Assembly (NCBI RefSeq): GCF_021735925.1
Contig: NZ_WMEA01000004.1
Span: 310,001 to 374,000 of the forward strand
Length of the DNA: 64,000 bases
DNA from: Loktanella sp. M215
Lineage (GTDB): Bacteria; Pseudomonadota; Alphaproteobacteria; Rhodobacterales; Rhodobacteraceae
Direction: 5' to 3'
The position numbers were made by a program, and so were the translations under genes. The notes under the pieces were generated by a model, which saw only the letters and a program-made list of their open reading frames with translations, was not told the DNA's origin and searched no databases. Of this stretch, positions 27,985-37,091 are shown one piece after another (the stretch's first letter is position 1; every line of letters begins with the position of its first letter).

Positions 27985-28403
27985 TCGACCAGCAAATCAC
28001 CGTGGAAACGACAGTTGCCGCGCCCGTTGAAAAGGTGTGGAGCGCCTACACCACGCCCGAAGACATCACGCAGTGGAATTTCGCAAACGATGATTGGTGC
28101 TGCCCGCGCGCTGAGGTGGATCTGCGCCCCGGCGGCCAGCAGGTCGCCCGTATGGAGGCGAAGGACGGAAGCATGGGGTTCGATTTTCGGGGTGCTTTCG
28201 AGGAAATCGAGCCGCACAAGTCGCTCACGCTTGTTCTCGACGACGGTCGCAAGTCTCGCACGACCTTCGCCGAAAACAGCGGCAAGACCCGTGTGTCGAC
28301 CACCTTCGACGCCGAGGCGCAAAGCCCGATCGAAATGCAGCGCGACGGGTGGCAGGCGATTCTGAACAATTTTCAGGCCCATGTCGAAGGCAATCACGGC
28401 TGA
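27981..28403 (+). CDS. SRPBCC (AHSA1-like) domain protein
   Basis: A 140-residue START/Bet v1-fold protein of the AHSA1/polyketide-cyclase type. It has ITVETTVAAPVEKVWSAYTT at the first strand, DITQWNFANDDWCCPRAEVD, then GGQQVARMEAKDGSMGFDF and the C-terminal helix SPIEMQRDGWQAILNNFQAHVE. The fold has a hydrophobic cavity for small ligands; no catalytic residue can be assigned. It is coupled to tetR. The set TetR-SRPBCC-VOC-GFA suggests handling of a small reactive or aldehyde-like compound, which is inference. Confidence 0.82.
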   Translation: MIDQQITVETTVAAPVEKVWSAYTTPEDITQWNFANDDWCCPRAEVDLRPGGQQVARMEAKDGSMGFDFRGAFEEIEPHKSLTLVLDDGRKSRTTFAENSGKTRVSTTFDAEAQSPIEMQRDGWQAILNNFQAHVEGNHG

Positions 28404-28469
28404 ATACGGGCGAGGCCGTCCGGCCTGAAAGCTGAACCCCAAACCACAAGGATAATGGAGGAGTTATCG

Positions 28470-28952
28470 ATGGAACATGCCTCAAAAGTGCGGACCTGCC
28501 TCTGGTTTGAGAAAGGCGGACATGACGCCGCGAAGGAATACGTAAAGCTAGTGCCAAACAGCAGGATCGAAGCTGTGCGCGAAAACGGCCAGCCGGACGA
28601 CCCGATGGTTGTCGAGTTCACGCTGGCGGGTGCGCCGATGATGATCTTGACGGGCGGGCCGTATTACAAGCTGACGCCCGCCGCGTCGATCTCTGTGCTG
28701 ACCGAGGATCAGGACGAAACGGATCGGCTCTGGGCCGTGTTGACCGCGACAGGCGGTGAGGCGGGACGGTGCGGTTGGCTGGAGGACCGCTTCGGCGTGT
28801 CTTGGCAGATCGTGCCGAAGCGAATGCCGGACCTGCTGGCCAGCGAAGATTTGGACGTGGTGAGCCGCGTGAGCGAGGCGATGATGCAGATGGAGAAGAT
28901 CGACATTGCTGCCCTCGAAGCGGCTGCCGCGAAGGAGCCAACAGATGGGTGA
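28470..28952 (+). CDS. VOC-superfamily (PhnB-like) protein
   Basis: A 160-residue vicinal-oxygen-chelate protein of the PhnB / 3-demethylubiquinone-methyltransferase-like group. The first module starts RTCLWFEKGGHDAAKEYVKLVPNS. The second strand block is MVVEFTLAGAPMMILTGGP, and the end has CGWLEDRFGVSWQIVPKRMPDLL. The start at 28470 has GGAGG 8 bases upstream; an in-frame ATG at 28455 overlaps that site. Members often lack clear metal ligands and their activity is mostly unknown. It overlaps the GFA gene by 8 bases. Confidence 0.8.
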   Translation: MEHASKVRTCLWFEKGGHDAAKEYVKLVPNSRIEAVRENGQPDDPMVVEFTLAGAPMMILTGGPYYKLTPAASISVLTEDQDETDRLWAVLTATGGEAGRCGWLEDRFGVSWQIVPKRMPDLLASEDLDVVSRVSEAMMQMEKIDIAALEAAAAKEPTDG

Positions 28953-29484
28953 GGCAACACAGATCGGATGTGCCTGTGGCCAGACCCACCTTGAAGTCGA
29001 AGGGAGGCCCATCGCAAGCGTCGAATGCTGCTGCAACTCCTGCCGCGAGGCGGCGGGGAGGATGCAGGGTCTTGAGAGCGCACCCCGGACGTTGACCGAT
29101 CACGGCACGACGCACTTCATCATGTATCGCAAGGATCGCGTGCGGTTTCTTGCGGGGGCCGCAAACCTGGCCGGGTTCCGCCTGTCGCCCGAGGCCCCCA
29201 GCACGCGGGTGATCGCCACCTGCTGCAACACGCCCGTCTATCTGGAGTTCAAAGGTGGACACTGGCTGAGCCTCTACAGTGGACTCTGGCCGTCCTCCGG
29301 AACAATGCCTGAGCCCACGATGCGCACGATGGCCTCCGATCTCCCGGAAGGTGCCACGCTGCCAGACGACATTCCTAACGCGAAGAAGCAGAGCCTCGGC
29401 TTCTTCGCCAAGCTCTTCGGGGCCTGGGTCGCCATGGGGTTCCGTAACCCAAAGACGCCAAATACGGGAGAGATCAATGTCTGA
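28945..29484 (+). CDS. GFA/CENP-V-domain protein
   Basis: A 179-residue member of the glutathione-dependent formaldehyde-activating (GFA/Mss4-like) family. Zinc-type cysteines are visible in IGCACGQTHLEVE, VECCCNSCREAAG and RVIATCCNTPVYLEF. The start at 28945 has AAGGAG upstream. Family members bind zinc and some act on glutathione adducts; enzyme activity here is not proven. A basic and hydrophobic C-terminal tail (SLGFFAKLFGAWVAMGF) follows the domain. It is co-transcribed with the VOC and SRPBCC genes and overlaps the next gene by 8 bases. Confidence 0.8.
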   Translation: MGEATQIGCACGQTHLEVEGRPIASVECCCNSCREAAGRMQGLESAPRTLTDHGTTHFIMYRKDRVRFLAGAANLAGFRLSPEAPSTRVIATCCNTPVYLEFKGGHWLSLYSGLWPSSGTMPEPTMRTMASDLPEGATLPDDIPNAKKQSLGFFAKLFGAWVAMGFRNPKTPNTGEINV

Positions 29485-29788
29485 CGCCGACGAGAAAATC
29501 GAGATTGAGAGCATCACGTCACCGCATCACGTCCAACGAGTGCACAAGGCGAAGTTCATGGCCATGCGCGATGCCTTGCTTCCGGTGCTGCCGTCCGAGG
29601 CCCCCGGTATGTCCGTCGCCGAGGCCAAGGCCGCGCTGTTGCCGAACCTGTCACACGAATTGATTCCGGGCGGTGAGAATGCCGGATGGTGGCTGAAGGC
29701 AGTGCAGCTCGACCTTGAAGCCAAGGGCGTGATCCAGCGCAGCGGCAAGGGACCGGTCCGGCTCTTCAGAACAGGGAAACCGACATAG
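29477..29788 (+). CDS. DUF6958-like small protein
   Basis: A 103-residue soluble protein beginning MSDADEKIEIESI, with VHKAKFMAMRDALLPVLPSE, MSVAEAKAALLPNLSHELIP and GENAGWWLKAVQLDLEAKGV. This pattern matches what I recall as the DUF6958 family, which looks like a compact winged-helix fold. The start at 29477 lies inside the end of the GFA gene, so the four genes after tetR form one coupled operon. Role unknown. Confidence 0.65.
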   Translation: MSDADEKIEIESITSPHHVQRVHKAKFMAMRDALLPVLPSEAPGMSVAEAKAALLPNLSHELIPGGENAGWWLKAVQLDLEAKGVIQRSGKGPVRLFRTGKPT

Positions 29789-30932
29789 CACGATTGTCCG
29801 ATAAACCCGGTCGATTATAGATGGCGGCGGCCCCATAGCTGACATTTAAGCAACGCGCAGCACTCGTAAGTTTGGGCTCGAACCGGAAATTCGCCGCATC
29901 CCTCGCGAACGACCGCTATTGATTTAGCTTAGGATTCCACATTCTCCCGCAAACAACCCTACCTGTTTTATGTTCCTGCGTAGTCGCGTTCCGTTAATCG
30001 TGCGTTTTATGGACTGCGATCTGGGACTGTTCAAGATTTTTTTCGGACGGAGTATTGGACAAAATTCTGAAGCACCGAACCACTATGATTTCGACTGCTC
30101 TCGTTCGTCGATGTATATCTGAACGGCCTGCATGATCTACATCATTGCGCTAGCTAAAAGGCATGCGACACCGCGCGTCACGACGAGCTGGCCGGGAAAG
30201 GTGAAGTCTGCGCCCTATGTCTTGTGGAAACGGTCGTTGTGATCTGCGATCTTCGCCCCGCAGTCAATCTCGGCCTGTTCTTTTGCCGACAGGGTAATCT
30301 GATGATTCACGGGCCTTTGTCCTCTGTGTTGGTGCCACGTGTCCGGTCTGGTGTCGAAACTTGGGCGAGGGGTCAGACGAGGAAGCGCTTCAGCGCGCCG
30401 CTCTTATGAAACCCTGCCTCCGGCGAGGACAGGCGGGGAACCGGCGGTCCCTTTCTTTCTTTTCTTGGCGGTGCAGCCGCGTTCGGCGTAGTCCGAACCC
30501 CGCGCCGCGCCCCAGCGTTCTGAACCCGTCAGGGCGCATCGACCTGAACCAGGACGACCACGACCGCAGGGGCGCGCACTTGCTCGGAGCGACAGGGCGC
30601 GGGCTATGCGGACAGGAAGGAAGGGCCGGGATGTTTCGGGCGGAGGCCGGTCTGCCGGCTGCAGCCTGAGAAGCGCGGTGGCACTCCCACAGGACGGGGC
30701 AAGGGCAATGGCCTTCAATCTGTGGAGATGAAAATTATACCCATCGAAGCTTCTGCGTACGAGCGGTGGCAAAACTGTAAATTAAAAAACTAGCATTTTT
30801 TCTATCTGACACACTTGAAGTTGGAGATCATAGTCAGGACATATTTTCTTCATTTAAACGGGATGCTGACTATACGGGGTCAGGTTTCGTGAAAGCAGAC
30901 TTGCACAGTCAGCCGGCGGCCAAAGCGTCATC
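29789..30932. other. 1.1-kb region without a recognisable gene
   Basis: Base composition changes sharply inside this stretch: about 29930-30120 is AT-rich, about 30360-30720 is very G+C-rich, and 30760-30890 is AT-rich again. Short frames such as 30361-30669 and the opposite-strand 30404-30772 show Arg/Gly-rich nonsense composition and no family resemblance. I see no tRNA, hairpin terminator or IS end. It may be a scar of lost DNA or contain an unrecognised RNA. Confidence 0.4.
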
Positions 30933-33137
30933 TCATCCGGGATATTTTGTGGATTTCAGAAAAAAAGCCAATGCCGTTTGATCGACAGGTTTCAGAAGCA
31001 GATTGACATTTGCTTGCGCGCAAGCCGCGCCTAGGTCAGGTGTGCGGTCTGTGATCAGTAAACGGCAGGGGATGGGGCCGAACTGCGCCCGCAGACGCAC
31101 AGCTAGCGCCAGTCCCGCATGACCGTCGTTACTGGGATCGTCGATCAGCATTGCATCAGGCGTTAACTCAATTTCGGACAGCAGGGTAGAGGCTTCTGCA
31201 CCGCTGGCTACGTCCAGCACCTCGACACCCCAGCGCTCCATCTGTCCTGACAAGTCACGGCGCATCGCGCCGTCGGCCTCGACCAGAAGCACGATCAGAC
31301 CTGCCATGTCTATTGCTTTGGCAGGTACAGGTAGCGCCACATTGCGGTGCAAACCATTTGGGCGCGGGACCGTTAGGTGAAAGCAGGTCCCGCGCCCAAC
31401 TATGGTATGCATGCCGTGGTGATGATCGAGTAGCGCACAGGCGCGTTCCACGATGGCAAGCCCCAGACCAAGTCCGTTACCAGTATTAGCAACGGGGTCA
31501 ATACGATGAAATTCCTTATAGATGTTTTCCTCTTCTGAATGCGGAATGCCGGGGCCGGTATCCCAGACCTCGATTCGAACCGCATCACCGTCGGGGCGGG
31601 TGCCTACCAGAACGCGGCCTGCGCGCGTGTACCGAATTGCGTTCCCAATCAGATTTTGCAGTATTCTGCGGAGATAGCTTGCATCGGTCTGGACCAGCGC
31701 TTTCGAAGGCAAGATTCGCAGATCCAGCCCCTTGGCCTTTGCGGCGGGTCTTAACTCATCGCCCAACTGCCTTAGTACACGGCCCAGATCTACGGCGCTG
31801 ACCCGGACAGGTGCATTGCCGGATTCAAGCTGGCTGATATCCAGCAGCGCCCCGATGATATCCTCCACACTGTTCAGCGCATTCAGCGCCTTGGACAGGA
31901 TTTCAAGCTGTGCGGGCGCCAGATTATCATCGGCTACCGACGCACAATAAAGCTTTGCCGCCGAAAGCGGTTGCAGCAGATCGTGGCTGGCGGCGGCGAC
32001 AAACCGAGATTTCGATGCATTCGCCCGTTCCGCATCCGCCAGTGCCACGGCGATTTCCGCCGTGCGCGCTTCGACCCGCGCCTCCAGCAGATCATTTGCC
32101 GCCCGCAGCTCAGCCGCCGCCAGGCGTTCGGCGGTCACATCGGTAAAGCTGATGACAAAGCCTCGGTCTGGCATTTCCTGCGCAAAGATGTCGAACACGC
32201 GTCCTCGCCGCTGGCGCACCTCGAACCGCAGGGGCGGTCGGGGGACAGTGTCTTCGACCCAGGACAGTACTTGTGCCGGCCGAATGTCGGATTGGATGAG
32301 CAATTCGTCCTCCAACCGTCGGAACAGAAAGTCGAAATCGGCGCCGACTCGAAACTGTGTCAGTCTGATCGACAACATGTTGGCGACTTGCTGATTCCAG
32401 CCAACCAGGCGGTTCTCCTTGTTGAAAATACAGACACCTTGGTGGATGTGGTCCAGCGTCGCCCGGATCAGGGCGGTATGGTCGTCCATCAGGCGGGATC
32501 GCTCCTCACGTTCTAGCCGGATGATGTCTGTGACGTCGGTCTGCATGATGACGGTCTGACGGTCCGGCGTGCGCTGTTCTGATACTTGCAACCAGCGATC
32601 GCCAGCCATGTGGACGTTGAAGGCGACAGAATCGTCGCCATGGCGCGCCATACGTTGCCGCACCCAGTCATCAGGCGTAACTCGGTCTGGCAGCCGCAGG
32701 CTGGGGCTGCGCGATACAAGGTGTACGTATTGCGCAAAGGTCATGCCGGGCTTCAGCGCTTGCGCTACACTGGTCAGCGCGCTGGCAAAGCGGCTGTTAC
32801 ACAGCACTAAAACGTCGGCTCGGTCGAAAAGGGCAAAACCTTCGCCGATGGTCTCGATCGCGTTGGCCAGATCGCTGCGGGCGGCATCGGTGCTTTGCTT
32901 GGCCGCGGCCAGCTCGGTGTTGGATTGGTTCAGCAGCGCAAGTGCCAGTTCAAGTTCGCGCGTGCGGGCGCGGACTGTATCCTCCAGCAAGACAGCGCGT
33001 TGGAATTGGGCGTAGGCCGCGTCGGAATCGTTATTCATCTGCTCGACCCGCCGGATCAGCGCAGCAGAGATTGTCAAAAGTTTCTCGTTCTGGCGGTCGA
33101 TACTGTCGACGGGATTGATCAGCGATTGGGTGGTCAT
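30933..33137 (-). CDS. Hybrid PAS sensor histidine kinase / receiver protein (NahK/ErcS-like)
   Basis: A 734-residue soluble signalling protein with no membrane segment. Order: N-terminal coiled coil (about 15-90), PAS-like domains (about 90-210 and 220-340), coiled coil (345-375), HisKA with His385 in AAASHDLLQPLSAAK, HATPase_c (N box GNAIRYTRAGR, G boxes EVWDTGPGIP and GNGLGLGLAIVERA), and a C-terminal receiver (about 612-734; Asp in AMLIDDPSND, Lys in LLLKPVD). The acidic pair of the receiver is EAD rather than DD. Kinases of this type with a FIST partner regulate PQQ ethanol oxidation in pseudomonads. It overlaps the FIST gene by 4 bases. Confidence 0.87.
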   Translation of the reverse strand: MTTQSLINPVDSIDRQNEKLLTISAALIRRVEQMNNDSDAAYAQFQRAVLLEDTVRARTRELELALALLNQSNTELAAAKQSTDAARSDLANAIETIGEGFALFDRADVLVLCNSRFASALTSVAQALKPGMTFAQYVHLVSRSPSLRLPDRVTPDDWVRQRMARHGDDSVAFNVHMAGDRWLQVSEQRTPDRQTVIMQTDVTDIIRLEREERSRLMDDHTALIRATLDHIHQGVCIFNKENRLVGWNQQVANMLSIRLTQFRVGADFDFLFRRLEDELLIQSDIRPAQVLSWVEDTVPRPPLRFEVRQRRGRVFDIFAQEMPDRGFVISFTDVTAERLAAAELRAANDLLEARVEARTAEIAVALADAERANASKSRFVAAASHDLLQPLSAAKLYCASVADDNLAPAQLEILSKALNALNSVEDIIGALLDISQLESGNAPVRVSAVDLGRVLRQLGDELRPAAKAKGLDLRILPSKALVQTDASYLRRILQNLIGNAIRYTRAGRVLVGTRPDGDAVRIEVWDTGPGIPHSEEENIYKEFHRIDPVANTGNGLGLGLAIVERACALLDHHHGMHTIVGRGTCFHLTVPRPNGLHRNVALPVPAKAIDMAGLIVLLVEADGAMRRDLSGQMERWGVEVLDVASGAEASTLLSEIELTPDAMLIDDPSNDGHAGLALAVRLRAQFGPIPCRLLITDRTPDLGAACAQANVNLLLKPVDQTALAFFLKSTKYPG

Positions 33138-34282
33138 CTCACGATCGCCCCCGGCGGATAGATCGCTACACCGGTCATTGTCTGGTTGATGTGCAACCCA
33201 TTGTGCTGTTCGCCATAGGTCGAAAAGCCGACAACGTTGTGCTGCGCCAGCACTTGGCTGACGGCGCCGGTCTGCTGCTTCTGCTCCGCCTCAATCCGGC
33301 GCAAGATGCAATCAAATGCGATGATCGTATCCGGCACGGAGGTCGCGGACAGCGCGGATAATTCGCGCCCCAGATGATCGGCCATCGATTCCGACGTCGC
33401 CAGCGTCAGCACCATACCTTCGTCGATGGCCGAGAAGAACACCAATGCGCCGTCGCCGGTAACGCGCTGGATCGCCCGGACATGGTGCCGCCCGCCAAAC
33501 CGAACGACGACTGGATGCGAGGCAAAGGTAAAGGGATCGAGCTGCGCTGGATCCTTGCCGAGCAGGCGGGCGTATTCGGATGCGGCGTTTTCGGCGTTGA
33601 TCTCGTGTACAATTCTGGCCTCGGGATCGGCGCGGGTAACCACCATGCGCCGGTCGGTCGGCGTAAGGTTGTCGAGGCTGAAGACCTTCACCGGGCAGAT
33701 CGTGCGCACGCAGGTTATAACGGCGACGTTTTCCATGACTTTACCATCATAGCCCACGGCCGTTGTGGTGAACCGTGTTCCGTCCCCCGATGATCCGCCG
33801 AAGAGCGGCACCTGACCTAGCCCGTGCATAACCATGGCAACGACTGCGTCCTCGCGCCGCGACAACCCATCGATCAGCAGGATCGCGAACTCGTGGTTCC
33901 AATGCGGGGCCACGGCTTTCAGCGCCGCGCGCTTTCGAATGATGTTGCGCACCGTCTTGTTCGGGTCCAGCGCGTGCAGATCTGGAATAAGAACTGTCTC
34001 GGTCTCGAAATGACTGACGGGCAACCCGATCGCAACGATACCACCTTCGCGATAGCCTTCGTTAATCTCTCCTGCAGTAATGCAGCCGATGACGGTGGTG
34101 CCGGACAGCGTATCGGTTAAGTCGGCGATCAACGCGGCAAATGCTGTGGAAGGGGCGGCGAAGACGGCGACCAGCGACAGCGGGTCTTCTCCCAGTTCGG
34201 CACGGATACGTGTTGCGGCATCCGGGCCAGGGTCAGCTATGTGAACCCGGCGCACCAATGCACCCTGTTGCGCGACACTCAT
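33134..34282 (-). CDS. FIST N/C-domain sensor protein
   Basis: A 382-residue FIST protein: the N-terminal domain (about 30-220, with TTVIGCITAGEINEGYREGG and VPLFGGSSGDG) and the C-terminal domain (about 230-365, ending FSTYGEQHNGLHINQTMTGV). FIST domains are thought to bind small molecules, possibly amino acids, and feed signal to kinases; the mechanism is not settled. It lies between the response regulator (36-base gap) and the hybrid kinase (ATGA overlap), so all three are co-transcribed and probably form one sensing pathway for the alcohol-oxidation genes. Confidence 0.87.
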   Translation of the reverse strand: MSVAQQGALVRRVHIADPGPDAATRIRAELGEDPLSLVAVFAAPSTAFAALIADLTDTLSGTTVIGCITAGEINEGYREGGIVAIGLPVSHFETETVLIPDLHALDPNKTVRNIIRKRAALKAVAPHWNHEFAILLIDGLSRREDAVVAMVMHGLGQVPLFGGSSGDGTRFTTTAVGYDGKVMENVAVITCVRTICPVKVFSLDNLTPTDRRMVVTRADPEARIVHEINAENAASEYARLLGKDPAQLDPFTFASHPVVVRFGGRHHVRAIQRVTGDGALVFFSAIDEGMVLTLATSESMADHLGRELSALSATSVPDTIIAFDCILRRIEAEQKQQTGAVSQVLAQHNVVGFSTYGEQHNGLHINQTMTGVAIYPPGAIVR

Positions 34283-34318
34283 GAAAATCCACTCCCAGAG
34301 ATGAACGAGACTGATGTG

Positions 34319-35014
34319 TCAGGGGATTTTTTGCAACAGGTTGGAATAGCTTGCCTCTTGCGCGATCAGGACCGCCTGCGTGCGACTCTGCACGCTCAGC
34401 TTGCGCATGATTGCGGTAATATGTGCCTTTACAGTGGTTTCAGCAATGGACAGGTCATAAGCAATCTGCTTGTTGAGTTTGCCTTCGCAGATCAGTTGCA
34501 GGATCGTGCCTTGCTGTCGGGTAAGCTGACGCAAGCGCGCGACAGCGTCCTCCCGGTCGGTAACGGGGACTTCGGCACCTTCGGTCATATCGATGTTGTC
34601 GGGCAGCCAGGTCTGACCCATGGCCACCGCCTGAAACGCTGCGCGAAAGGTGTCGCGATGGGAATGTTTTGGCACAAATCCTGAGGCACCGGCTCGAATC
34701 GCGGCGCAAATGATCCGGTGATCGGCCATCGAGGACACAACAACTAGCGGCACCTGCGGCACGCTACGGTGCAGCCGAATCAATCCGTCAAGACCGGTTA
34801 CATCAGGCAGGTTCAGGTCCAGTACGATGACATCCGGGGCAGGGCCATTCTGCGCAGCTGCCAGCGCGGGTTCAAGACGATCAAACACATTGATTGTTTC
34901 AATTCCCGTTACGGCCCGCAGGGTCAGGCACAAGGCATCACAGAACAGCGGATGATCGTCGATGATCATCGCGGTAGCGGTGCTGCCGAAAGGATGCTGG
35001 GCATCGGGGGGCAT
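34319..35014 (-). CDS. LuxR/NarL-family response regulator (ErbR/ExaE-like)
   Basis: A 231-residue two-domain regulator. The receiver has the acidic pair in MIIDDHP (19-20), phospho-Asp66 in VIVLDLNLPDVTG and Lys in GFVPKHS. The HTH near the C-terminus is LTRQQGTILQLICEGKLNKQ, then AYDLSIAETTVKAHI. The start at 35014 is preferred because GAGGA lies seven bases upstream; an ATG at 35032 has none. The gene follows the PQQ dehydrogenase gene on the same strand and precedes FIST and the kinase. By analogy with pseudomonad ExaE/ErbR it should activate the dehydrogenase region. Confidence 0.85.
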   Translation of the reverse strand: MPPDAQHPFGSTATAMIIDDHPLFCDALCLTLRAVTGIETINVFDRLEPALAAAQNGPAPDVIVLDLNLPDVTGLDGLIRLHRSVPQVPLVVVSSMADHRIICAAIRAGASGFVPKHSHRDTFRAAFQAVAMGQTWLPDNIDMTEGAEVPVTDREDAVARLRQLTRQQGTILQLICEGKLNKQIAYDLSIAETTVKAHITAIMRKLSVQSRTQAVLIAQEASYSNLLQKIP

Positions 35015-35082
35015 CGGGTTATCCTCTGGCATCAGACTGACGCGGTGCGGCCTGCTTCGCAAGACTGCGTCAGATGGTAGTT

Positions 35083-35106
35083 GGGCGCACCTTTGCAGAT
35101 GCGCCC
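35083..35106 (-). promoter_or_regulatory. Intercistronic hairpin after the PQQ dehydrogenase gene
   Basis: GGGCGCA (35083-35089) and TGCGCCC (35100-35106) form a perfect 7-base stem with a 10-base loop just past the dehydrogenase stop. There is no T-run on either side, so it is more likely an mRNA 3'-stabilising or attenuating structure than a complete terminator. It would let the dehydrogenase be made in excess over the downstream regulators. Confidence 0.4.
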
Positions 35107-35117
35107 GGTCATGAAGC

Positions 35118-36881
35118 TTAGTTGGCGGCCAACTGCCGGGGCAGCTTGAACGTCCACAGCATGCCACCTTGATTCAAGTAGCTGACGGTTTGCGCGACCT
35201 CGCCACCCCAAAGCGGCACAGCACCGCCCCAGCCCGACATGATCGCAACATACTGCTCGCCGTCTTCTTCCCAGGTCACGGGCTGACCCACGACTCCAGA
35301 TCCGGTCTGGAACGACCACAGCTTTTCGCCCGTCTCGTCATCGAAGGCGATAAACTCGCCTTCCGGTGTGCCGGTGAACACCAGACCGCCGGCGGTGGAC
35401 ATCACTCCGCCCCACAGCGGCGCTGGGTTCTTGAACTCCCACTTGATGTCACCGGTATCGGGGTCGATCGCCTTCAGAGAGCCAATGTAATCGTCATACA
35501 ATGGCTTGATGGTAAAGCCGGACCCGAGATACGCCGCGCCCTGCTTGTAAGTGACGGGCTCGTTCCAAATATCCATGCCCCATTCGTTGGAAGGCACGTA
35601 GAAATTGCCGGTGTGTTGGCTGTAGCTGACCGGCATCCAGTTCTTGCCACCAAGGAACGACGGCACGGCAAAGACGGTCTCACCCTTGGCCCCATCAGCG
35701 GCGGCCGTGGGATCGCCCGGACGGTTTTCCTCGTTGAAGATCGGCCGCCCGGTGTCATCGATACCCGATGCCCAACTGATCTGCGTGACAAAGGGGCTGG
35801 CGCTGACAAATTTGCCGTCCTCACGGTTCAGCACGTAAAAGAATCCGTTACGGTCCGCCGTGCCAAAGCGCTTGTTGCCTTCACGGTCGGTGTAGGCCAC
35901 GACTTCGTTCACGCCGTCGTAATCCCAGCCTTCACGCGGTGTGGTTTGGAAATGCCACTTGATCTCGCCTGTTGCCGGGTCGAGACCGACGCGGGAGGCA
36001 GCATAAAGGTTGTCGCCGGTGTTGCCGTCGACGGGCGTGCCCGCATTGCGCAGGTGGCTATTCCAGGGCGACGGGTTGCCTGCGCCGAAAACCAGTGTGT
36101 CCGTGTCTGCGTCATACGATCCACCCAACCAGGTCGCACCGCCGCCCGTCTTCCACATGTCGCCAGGCCATGTCGCGTTGAGCGTACCGGTCATGGTGGA
36201 TTCTTCGCCGTTCAAAGTGCCCATATGGCCTTCGATCATTGGGCGGGTCCAGACGATCTCTCCGGTTTCCGCATTGCGCGCCTGCACTTCGCCAACGATG
36301 CCGAATTCACCACCCGAATTACCCGTGATGACTAGGCCGTTCACGATGATCGGTGCGGCGGTGTATGAATATCCGGCTTTGTAATCCGCGATTTTCTGAT
36401 TCCACACCACGTCGCCAGTCTTGCGGTTCAGCGCGACCATGCGCGCGTCCAGCGTACCGAAATAGATGTTGTCACCATAAATCGCTGCACCGCGGTTCAC
36501 TACGTCGCAGCAGGGCAGAATGCCTTCGGGCAGACGGGCGTCGTATTGCCAGACTTCCGCGCCGGTTTTCAGGTCCACCGCATAGATGCGGGAATACGAC
36601 CCGGTGATATACATCATGCCGTCATAGATAATCGGCTGAGTTTCCTGACCGCGCTGCTTTTCGCCGCCGAGGCTGAAGGCCCACGCTGGTACCAGATTGG
36701 CCACGTTATCCTTGTTCAGCGTTTCCAATGGGGAATAGCGCTGAAGACTGCGGCCCATCCCGTTGGTGACGATCTGCGTCGTGATCGTGGCATCGTTGGC
36801 AATGTCGTCTTCGGTGACTTGTGCCTGCGCCATGCTGCCCGCCAATATCATGGCCGTTGCAGCGGTAATGAACCTGTTCAT
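35118..36881 (-). CDS. exaF: Lanthanide-type PQQ-dependent alcohol dehydrogenase (ExaF/PedH-like)
   Basis: Periplasmic quinoprotein that oxidises primary alcohols and passes electrons to cytochrome c. The start at 36881 has GGAGGAG upstream; the signal peptide is [20 protein letters not shown]. The 587-residue eight-bladed propeller shows the adjacent disulfide Cys124-Cys125 (ILPCCDVVN), metal ligands Glu192 (SGGEFG) and Asn274 (SPWNSH), catalytic Asp320 and the extra Asp322 in GWDYDGVNE. That second Asp is the known marker of lanthanide rather than calcium use. The [18 protein letters not shown] and [15 protein letters not shown] segments place it with ExaF/PedH ethanol dehydrogenases rather than XoxF. 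Leu/Met-type loop differences could shift substrate range. Confidence 0.88.
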   Translation of the reverse strand: MNRFITAATAMILAGSMAQAQVTEDDIANDATITTQIVTNGMGRSLQRYSPLETLNKDNVANLVPAWAFSLGGEKQRGQETQPIIYDGMMYITGSYSRIYAVDLKTGAEVWQYDARLPEGILPCCDVVNRGAAIYGDNIYFGTLDARMVALNRKTGDVVWNQKIADYKAGYSYTAAPIIVNGLVITGNSGGEFGIVGEVQARNAETGEIVWTRPMIEGHMGTLNGEESTMTGTLNATWPGDMWKTGGGATWLGGSYDADTDTLVFGAGNPSPWNSHLRNAGTPVDGNTGDNLYAASRVGLDPATGEIKWHFQTTPREGWDYDGVNEVVAYTDREGNKRFGTADRNGFFYVLNREDGKFVSASPFVTQISWASGIDDTGRPIFNEENRPGDPTAAADGAKGETVFAVPSFLGGKNWMPVSYSQHTGNFYVPSNEWGMDIWNEPVTYKQGAAYLGSGFTIKPLYDDYIGSLKAIDPDTGDIKWEFKNPAPLWGGVMSTAGGLVFTGTPEGEFIAFDDETGEKLWSFQTGSGVVGQPVTWEEDGEQYVAIMSGWGGAVPLWGGEVAQTVSYLNQGGMLWTFKLPRQLAAN

Positions 36882-37091
36882 CCGCGTTCTCCTCCCGGTT
36901 GATGTGTCGTTTTCTCCCCGGTCCTCGCCGCGTAGGTGACGCTGGGTCCGACCTGCGGATACTATCGGCGTGAAGGCGTTGCGGTGAAATGACACCATGG
37001 TCGTAGTCGGAGGCACGTGAACTTTACGGCTTAGGTCTCATTCCCCTAACTGTGTGATGATATAAGTTGTGCGATGACAGGGGAGACTTTC

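Noticed and set aside
30361..30772. Small ORFs in the G+C-rich orphan block
   Set aside because: Arg/Gly/Pro-rich translations on both strands, no ribosome site, no family resemblance.
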